From NCBI GenBank assembly GCA_028565635.1, contig JAOXYB010025823.1:1-15878 (forward strand): DNA of 15,878 bases, written 5' to 3'. Positions 1-9,600 of this stretch are shown in pieces. How positions within the stretch are numbered: the stretch's first letter is position 1; the number at the start of each line of letters is the position of its first letter. Below the pieces are notes generated by a model. The model had not been told where the DNA came from. It did not search any database and saw only the letters and a list, made by a program, of their open reading frames with translations. The position numbers and the translations under genes are program-made. Origin of the DNA: Phoronis ovalis (Eukaryota > Phoronida > Phoronidae).

Positions 1-298
1 TTTGTAAAGAAAAAAAAGCTCCTTGGTGGATATATCGCACACAGTTCGTTGTGAGTGGGAAACATTTTTTTTGTTAAAATGAATTGAAAACTTGCAGATG
101 AGATGTGCCTCATAGTTTGCTTTCAGTGAAGCAATACATGCCCTGGATGTATGCACTTTTTTCTGACAAACAATAATTATAGATACATTATACTTCCCGA
201 GATGTGGAAATATCATTTTATAGTTGAACAAAACAACAAGTATAAAATATAAGGGAATTACAATAATTCATATTCTTGTAAAATATTAAATATCCCTT
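1..298. other. 3' side of the DCDC2-like gene, nothing recognised
   Basis: AT-rich sequence without a supportable exon on either strand. It is either the start of a further DCDC2-like intron or 3' UTR/flank, depending on which end of exon 8 is used. No canonical polyadenylation hexamer was seen on the minus strand. Confidence 0.5.
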
Positions 299-614
299 CT
301 AGTTTGAGTTATTGCAATTACCTTTGTCATAATCCACTTCCTTGGAGTCCTGTTGTTCAGGCGCAGATTGCCGTTTGGAATTTGATTGTTGTTTTGAGTT
401 TGATTGCTGTTTTGAGTTTGGCTGTTGTTTTGAACTAGATTGTTGTTTTGAATTTGCTTTAGCAGGTATTTGTTTCTTCTCTTGTTCCTTGGGTTTTGGA
501 TCGTCTCTTTTCGCCCTTTCAGAACTTCTTTTGTGTTTGATTGGTTTACTAGGGAATACTTCTTCTTCCTCTGATTTCTCTTTCTTCGGTTGTTTAGGCT
601 TAGTTGGCTTGTTT
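299..614 (-). CDS. DCDC2: DCDC2-like exon 8 (Lys/Gln/Ser tail; last exon or spliced on)
   Basis: The exon begins after CTGTTACAG and encodes NKPTKPKQPKKEKSEEEEVF, a charged stretch, then five Ser-Lys-Gln-Gln-type hexapeptides and DSKEVDYDKG. Two endings are possible. Reading on gives NCNNSN and the stop TAG at 301-299. Alternatively, the donor GTAATT at 321-316 ends the exon at 322 in phase 1. I see no AATAAA or ATTAAA on the minus strand between the stop and the window edge, which mildly favours further exons beyond position 1. Human DCDC2 is about 70 residues longer than this protein. Confidence 0.78.
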
Positions 615-3600
615 CTGTAACAGTACACACATGTATGTGAAGTAGAGCATTTTTTTAAGAATGAAGAGTTTCAGTATTGCATTCCATTAGTTTCAAGGAT
701 AAGATATTATTTTGGAACTGTATATTCATTTTTACAAGAACAATATGTTTTTATACCTACCGAATAGCATATTTGTTGAGAGTTTTAAGACTTACAGAGG
801 GTTACGGTTCATGAATGTGGATGGTAAATCCGAAATTATTCTCTGAATTTATCTCACAAGATGTGTATATCCAATTGTATGTCCTTACCTAGGTTTATTT
901 TCATTGTTTTTAGTGTCATCACCATTTTGACTTGAACTGAGAGAGTTATTTCCAGATTTTTCAGAATTTTGATCGCTGTTTTGTGATGCCTTTCGTTTGC
1001 CTTTCTTCATAGGTGGTAACCTATAAGGTTTCCTACAACAAACAAAAATTTAAATAAACAAATAAACAATAATCATTTGTGGTAGATATCATTCAGCATT
1101 TAGTTAGCATTTCCATGTTTACATCTTAGTTTGTAAATAAATTATCAAATAATACACTCAAGTAACAATATAAGAATATTATAACCCAAATAGAATACTT
1201 TATTCCAACAAAATACTGAGACAAAATTCTAACTGGTATTGTTTAAAAACTTTGATTTCCTTCAATTTCACTTTCGCAAACATTATTAGCATCAGACTGC
1301 ATTATATATCATTCTATATAATTATTTTAAGTAATGAAAAGAATATTGCATTTGAAAAAACCAGCTACCGCTCAAATCGTGACCACTTCTTAACAAACAG
1401 ACCAAAAGAGGCACTGAAAATATTATGATGTGTCTAATACATAATACATACGAAATTTAGTAACCAAAAGACATCCATGCAAGCAAATATATATTTTAAA
1501 AGAATTGTTTTGACTTGGAACATTTGTGCAATTACTGGGGAGAGTGAATACATATAACTGTACATAATTAAGGAACTAACAAGAAACAGAGAAACCCATA
1601 ATTAGTGAGTCGCAGGTGTGTAGAAAACTATCAAGTGCACAGACATGCAAATTAACGAATAATTATATACCTTGCGGACTGATCAGATCCAGTAGGGGAG
1701 CTTAAAATCACACCACACAATTATTGTTTATTGTAACTATAGTAACGTAGCTACTTACAGAAATAATGTAATTGATTTTATAAGCAACTGTCATAATTCC
1801 TGTCTAATGGGATTGATACATTTGGTTTGATTGTGAATCCAGACTTTATGAACATGAAGCAAGAAGCACAATCTACATTTGAAATGTTTCTATACAGAAC
1901 ATTAACTAACAAGTTTTCAACAGCCTCATAATCAAATGTGCCTGTCAAATATACTATAAAATGGTGTAATGAGATGCTTTTAGTTACCTTTTATTGCTAG
2001 CATTCATGAGTCTCGGTGACATTAGAAGCACTTGTTCACCATATCCCACTCGCTTGAAATTTTCTTTCCCAGCTGCTACATAGTGTTCGCCATCGACTAA
2101 ATCTTCCGGTCTCAACACACGTCCTCCATCTTTTGTAAACAGTCTGCAAAAAAACGCATATCAAAACCTGAGAGAACTATATTTATATGATCACATGCAC
2201 CAACTGATCAGTTTTTTGTGTGGCAACTCTTCTTTCATTGCCTGAATTTTAAAAGATGTAAAGGCTATTATTATGCATTTGGTTACAAGTTTCAAATTCT
2301 TATGACAGAAATCGGAACTAGGTACATTCTGTGGAAATTTTCTTCAAAAAAAACCCCATATTTTCTTACCTATCACAGCCTCCATGTGACACAAGATCTA
2401 CTCTGTCTGTTACAGATGACAATATGTGATCCCAATGTTTTAACTCCCACGGCCGTAATAACATCTTCACCGGAGATTGGAATGGGTTACCATTTGCATA
2501 AACACTAAAATTAAATTACAGAGTTTGGTAACAAACTTGTTACAGTCCCAGTAAAAATTGTTAAAGAAACACCAATTTGAAACACACAAAACCTCTAAGA
2601 CATAATGATAGTGATGGATATTATCTCCAATTTTCCAACAGGTTTTTAAAAAGTAACATTCTGTAATATATAACTCTGGGCAAGAAATTCCAAGTAACTT
2701 AATTTTCCTTGGTTTAACTTTTTTCTATTCATGTTCAGAGCACACACTTACTGTATTGCAATAGGTTTATTCTGTATTTTACGTATTCTTCCTGACACTT
2801 GAATGTTTCTATTATGAGTGACTGGAGCAATCTGTAAAAAAAAAATTTTAAAAAACAATGTTTATTCATATAAGTTGTAATTTTTTTCAAAGTTTTAGAA
2901 AGAGATGATAAAAGTGATTTAAAAAAAATGATAAACATGTCACTACAAGAGCATTATAGAATTGTGATGAAACACCCACTCTGGTCTAGACGGGACTGTT
3001 GGTGCTACGCTTAATCAGTTCCATCATTTCTGAAGAAACCATTATTGATATGGACGATATTGAATGACAACTTTAAAATTTGGTTTAACAAACAACTGAT
3101 TCAAAACAGTTTAAAATATTGATGACTGGGATTTATCTCTCTCATACACAAAACAATAATAAGTTCACACGCTGCACAAACACAGGTAGGTACAGTGGTC
3201 ATAAAATGCACATCAAACTGCTTTAATACTAGTACTGGAAACTAATATCAGCAAAAAAATCGATATCATTTTATCAAAAGCTCGCTTAGCCTCTCGAACA
3301 CAAGTACAACCAATTTATTTTATAATAAGATCAATAATAGGAACAAATCTGCATGAAATCCTTTACAATGCAATGATCAATAATTTCCTTGTAAACACAA
3401 TATCAATCTTAATTGTGGCTTTCTATAAAACATTTCTCTGAAATTAAAAACAAATTTAAAGGAAAAAAATTAAAAAATTTGTCAAAGCTTGAAATAAAGA
3501 AGAAACAACAGCATTCCCCCAAAACTTTTGTTGTAAAAATATGTACTGGAAGCAGCACATAGGTTTTTTTTATAAATATTTACAAAAAATTATTGATAAT

Positions 3601-6600
3601 TTCATTTTATGATATTCAAGAACATGAAATAAAAATTTAATTAATGGCACATAGACACATAATGAACAGATTCATGATTGATCAGTGGTCAGCATGGTTG
3701 CTATAGGTGAGTTAGTCAATATTTACATTTAGTGTCACGCACCAGTACATCACTAATTGTTTTAGTAACTATACAATAGTGAAGACAAATTATTGCACAG
3801 AAACAGCATCCATGCATAGTTTGTAGCAGGGTTGAATAATTATATTTATGTAACTCCAATCTATCCAAAATATTAATTGTGCTATATGCTGAATATGACA
3901 TGGCTATTCACTGAGTACTTTATCAGCAATGTCAAGAAGCAACTTACAGACTGATAGATCAAAATCTATAAACACCACTCTAAATAATATTTGTCAACAT
4001 ATAACTTATAATAATTATCAAACACATTCTTAATCAAGGAAAATGCAAGTACAAGCACACAAACATATCATATTTAATTTATCGATATTTCTGGGGAAAA
4101 AATATCAAATTCATTCCAAATAATAAAATTTTTTAAGTGATCATTCAAATTCACAGCACCGCAATTGTTACCTGTCTCTCTGGTGAAAATGTTTGCTGCA
4201 GAAAGAAATATTTCTTTTAATAACTGAAATTTTCCTTTTTTGAAATGACTGTATTGTGCTCAGGCTTTGTATTCTGGGGATAGCTGATTGTGGATAGATA
4301 GGTAACTGTATACTAGACATGTTCTTGAACATATAATTGACATTAATGACTTGTTTTTGAAGTCATTAAAAAGGAGACTAGTTTTACTACATGATAATAA
4401 AAGTTAATGACCCTACAAATTGCATATATTTGCTTTGCCAAGAAATTCTAAGATCACAATTATCAAATTAAGGTGTACAAAATACCCAGGGATGCAGGAT
4501 TTCCATTTTCGTTTGGCAGGTTTTTTTTTGCTCTGCAGGGACTAATATCTGCTTGGCTCATCATTAAAACGAAATCAAAACATTTGTAAGATGCCTTAAC
4601 AACAGTATTTAGTACCAATTCAATCTCTAGAAAAGCAACGAATTGTGTTCTCAAAAGTAAACTTGTATTTTCTCAGTCATAGTGCACTAATTTTGTCAAC
4701 AAAAAGGAAAAGTGTGATTTGGCATTAATTTGCTTAATGTATTTTTTCCAATGACGGTAAACTGAAGTTCAATGTCCTTTTTAATGAAATATTAAATTCT
4801 AGAAGCTTGTTTGTTGTACATGTATTTTAATTTTGTAATGCAGTGCTGCATACATTTAAATATAAAATAAAGAAATAAATACAAGCAAAATTAAAAATAA
4901 ATTATATTACCATGTTAACAGGCCTTGATGCATTTTATCTGTTAATGTTGATATTAATAATAATGTATTTAATGTAAATAAAACTGCAATGCACTGTGCT
5001 CTCACAGAATTAATAAAAATATATCTAACAATGTGACAACACGTATTTTAAATAGTGATGCCTTTACATTTAATTGAAATAGAAATCTTGCAAAAAGAAA
5101 GAAAAGATATTGCTTGTGGGCACAGTAATAGTTTCACAATCCTTTTTAATTATAATATACAGGATTTAACAGGTATGCTATAAGACTCATCAAAGCAAAT
5201 GTCAGGTTTCATGTACTATCCCTCAAAGCTTATTTCAGCTGATTAAATACGAATTGACTACTAATGGACCATGTAACTGATCAATGAAAGAAGACAAGAT
5301 AAAAGCATTGCATCAACAGCTTGATATAATCAGAATCATCTCATGTCTTTCAGCTTTAATCATGGGATGAAAGAAAATTGATAAATTATTTAAAGTCATT
5401 TCTTGTATTGCTATTTTTTTTAAATGGTAAGGGTATGGAAAAAGTTGTCCATAGCAAAAAAAGTTGACCTTTAATGAGTTAACATCTGAAGTTTAAAACA
5501 GTATTTAATACTAAGTTATGAAAGATAAAATGCATAGGGAAGATAAACTGATTAAGGCGCGATTATTTTGTTAAGCATGTTAGTGCCTGTAAGCTTTTAC
5601 AACACATAAAAACAAATCGCAGAAAGTGTAAACTTTCTTGATAACTTAACAATGGCTTCAGAATAATCATACTAAGACTCAAATTGTCTGTGATTATATA
5701 TTTTTAAATATTTGAATTATTCAGAAATTCTAAGTCATCGAACAGCCACTTACAAGCACACAAACTGAAATTATAATTACTCCTAGGCAAATTTTGTTTC
5801 TTTTTATTTTAAAGTTACTCGAAAACTTACAAAAAGTGTGAATTTTTTTGATACCTTACTCCAATTTTTTGGTAAACTGTGATTATTTAAGCTAGCAAAT
5901 ATTGTTAGGTAAAATGTTTGGACAATAATTTAGAATGTTTACTTTGCAAATCATTGCTGTAGGTCCAGGGAAGGGTGGAAAGTACATGAGTACTGTCACA
6001 ATAGTGGTTGACCATTTTAGCCTATAGATTTTATAGTAGTTGTTATATAACATTAAAACTTGATTCTTATCATTTATTGTGGCCATAAACATTTTATTAC
6101 TTTTGCTATATTTACCATAATATTTAAAACACATGCCTGATCATAATTAAAACTGATTTGACATAACTAATTTAACACGGTTGTAAGGACATTTCTGTAA
6201 TATTTTTTATTACTGAATTAGACAAGAATGTATGTTTATATTATTTTTTAACACTATGACATAATATTTCATTATAATAACTAATTCACACAGAACAATA
6301 TACACAAATTTCAATCATAGTAACAATTACTAACAATTGATCACATTATGTTCCTGTACTGAAAAGAAAAAACATTGTAATGTAAAACTGGCATTGGAGT
6401 GGATGTTTTTCTAATTCACGCATTTGTAATTTCAGATTAATGACCAGGTATAGTTGCTATTTATTTGAAGGTTTTCCCTTTAAAGATTAGTTAACTATTA
6501 CTGTACTCTAACCTTTATGACTTAAGCATTATTCAAATGTTTCATTATTTCTTATGACAACCATTCAACTATTGTTATTCAATTGTTATAATCACTTGAA

Positions 6601-9600
6601 TTGCTTTTATTTCATTTAAATGAGAGGTTGTGTTCAAATTCCCAATAAAAACATTTGCAATCAATAGGGAAAGAGTACAAACAGCAATGAAGCCCATGGA
6701 CCAAATGTATTTATTTCTTGTCATTTAACATTGTCATAGTGACATAACAACATGAAGACCCATGGATGAAACAAAATGGCTTCTTGGCAGTGGATTTTTA
6801 AATAATTTAATATACTTACTAAATCATTATTCAAAAATTCTGTTTATGTTTAGTATTAAAATTACATACTAATAATTTATGAACCAATCAGAGTTTAAGC
6901 ATAACTAAACAGTATGAGCATCAAAGGTTATTCACATAACAATTTATTCAGGAAGTCAATGCTTAAGTTTATTGAACAAAAAAAACTTTTACTTCCCCAA
7001 GTAAATTCAAAGTTAATTATTTTCTAAACACAATATATTGAGGGGAATTTTGATTTTTACTAATAAATGATGCACAATGATATTAGTATTTTAATCCTAT
7101 AGTCAAATATTTAACCTATTTTTAATAACCTGATGTTACCATCATTAGTGAATGTGAATAGAACCATGACTATCTGCCTTCATTAAACAGACAGTGAATA
7201 ATGTAAAGCTTGTAAAATATTAAATAGAAATGCTTTGAAAATATACAGTGTGTGCCAGCTGGGAACCTGTTTTCTATAATAACATACAAAGACAATTTCT
7301 GATACTGACATAACACCCATTGTAGTCTTTGGTTATGAGCTTAGTTAATATTGAATAAAAGATGGTATTACCTAAACTGTGTAGTAATCATCTTCCTAAT
7401 ATAAAAGCAGTCCAGTTGTTTAAAAAAATCTTTTCTTAGATTTCATTTTTCATTTACAAATTAGTGCCTCAAGTGGGAAATACATCTTGTTCTATCTTTA
7501 TCTTCAGTTAACAGTCCCAAGGCAATTTAAATGGCCTTTCAACATATTTCTGAAGTAAAGTAGCCTATAAACCAAAAGGAAGATAGATTCTTATAGTTCA
7601 TTTCACTTAAAATTTCTTTATCTCTTTGATGTACCATTATAGAATTCCATATAATTAATATACTTATGTATCTACCAGGGATAGATATTAGTAAGATTTC
7701 ATAACCATGGAAGTCATAATAAACATATCAGATGTAAAATCAAAATTTTATTTATACCTTGATAATAAAATCTTCCAAGTCCTTAAAACATATAAGAATT
7801 TTAAAAGTCAAAAATTATAAATATCTACTTTATTATATTATTGAATTTGGTATGTAAAACTGAATGATAATAACGTATATTAAATAGAGATTTGTAATCA
7901 GGAAATTATTTGTAATTTTCAAAACTGATAAGGTGAATGCAGATGTGAATATGGATGCATATATATCTAATATATCTGTAAGCTTTCAAACTGTAAATCC
8001 ACACAAAAGCATACAGGAAAGGATATAAATGATGAAAGAAAAAAAATTAAAACAAGAAGGCTTATCCCGGGATTTAAAAAAATTTAAGTGGCTGTCAAAA
8101 AATAATACATGAAGTGTGATGTATCGTTTTCTAAATGTTTACTTTAGATAAGCTTCAAGATAGGATACATGATAACCAAAGTACAAGGACAAACTGCAAC
8201 AAGAAACACACCTGTAAGGTGTGAAAGTTGCCATAGTGACAGATGGCTAACAAGCTGTAGGAAGAGTCCACCAGTAATAAACAATTAGGTGCTAGTAACT
8301 GCCTAACAACTAAAAAAATTACTGCAGATATGCTTCATGAAGTTTAAGCTTCCAGTAACATTTTCTAATTCATCAAGCATGAATCGTGAATAATTTATCG
8401 AAGTTACTTTTTTTATATGTAACACATTTTTCATAGGTCACTTGTAATCTGTTGTTTCATACTTGTTACCCAATGATTAAGTGTAGCCAAAAGCTGTTTA
8501 AACATATTTTTGGATAGCTTCCCTAGTAACAAATACATATACCAAAGCTAACTAGTAATCAATGATAAGACTTGTGAGATAAATCAAGAGAAATTGTTAA
8601 GCAATTACCTTGGAAAAACTAAAAGTGTTTGCCTCAGGCCTAAGGAAGCCAAGAGTTATGTATAACCCTATATTACAAATATTATTTCGATATGTCCCTA
8701 TTTTTAGCACTCTAGTTATAGATATAATCCCTAGACTGTCCACACATAAGTGTTCAATGGTCACTATAGTACTAACTTGGTCAAAAAATGGTCATTGATG
8801 GTGGGTATTCGACTTCATTTGTATTGAGTGGATATGGTTGATACAATTTCAAAACAAGTGCAAAAAATCAAATCTGCTGTTTGTCAACAATACACAACAA
8901 AAAAGAAATAAAAGAATATTTCATATTTTCTAGAACTTTTCAATACTTTTGTTATGTAATTCAGTATATTCAGAGTTGCATACTCTATTTCATGTAAGAA
9001 CTTTTAAAATGTAATGATAGCACAGTGCAAAGACAAAATTTAAGGTTTTTTCTGATTGTGAAAAGTACTTTATAGTGAACAAGGGATCAAATGCAACAAA
9101 GTTTTAAATGAAGAGTAAAATTGATAGATTCAAAATTGTACTCAGTTTCACCGTGACATGAAATTCATAGCCTGATTAGAAGATATAAGGACAAGAATCG
9201 AGTAACCATGGTTATAAGTCTACACACTGGATCATCATACAAGAGACAAATAAACACATAGTTTCTATGCTGACAAAACTCAGGATCATGCTTTATCAGA
9301 GTTTGACATTGAGTTAATAGATGTTTACAATAGCATGACTATCAGAAACTATAATTTTCTTGCAATTCCAACTAATTATAAGAACATTTCTATACCCTCC
9401 CCTGCACACTAGAATTTTTTAACAAATTATGGTAATTTAACACATGATCCAACCAGGTTGCCAAGGTAAATAAATTAAATAACTATTTTTAGCATATGGG
9501 TTGAATTTCTTGTTTCCACGGGAATTTAAAGCTAAAAATCTGAATAAAATGAAATTGAAAGCAATAATAATATGTTGTTTATTCGGTAGCACTGGAAGGC

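Noticed and set aside
342-620. Plus-strand open frame rich in Cys and Phe (CCFEFDCCFE pattern)
   Set aside because: It is the exact antisense of the SKQQ repeat exon of the DCDC2-like gene, and its periodicity comes from that coding repeat.
286-630. Second minus-strand frame, Asn/Gln-rich (NNNQTQN pattern)
   Set aside because: Out-of-frame shadow of exon 8. The frame joining exon 7 through CAG at 617-615 is the Lys/Ser/Gln one.
2218-2508. Plus-strand 96-residue open frame
   Set aside because: It overlaps exon 4 of the DCDC2-like gene in antisense and has no family features.
2735-2938. Minus-strand 67-residue frame through exon 3
   Set aside because: It runs through the exon in the wrong frame and past clear splice sites. 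The spliced phase-0 reading gives the DCX linker.
4839-4852. ATGCAGTGCTGCAT palindrome
   Set aside because: A 6-bp stem with a 2-base centre is common by chance and has no supporting context.
8610-8798. 62-residue plus-strand frame in intron 2
   Set aside because: Short, AT-rich, no recognisable domain, and inside a well-supported intron of the opposite strand.
8753-8805. Repeated ATGGTCA/TTGGTCA words in intron 2
   Set aside because: Three seven-base words in AT-rich DNA with irregular spacing; too little to call a repeat or binding array.
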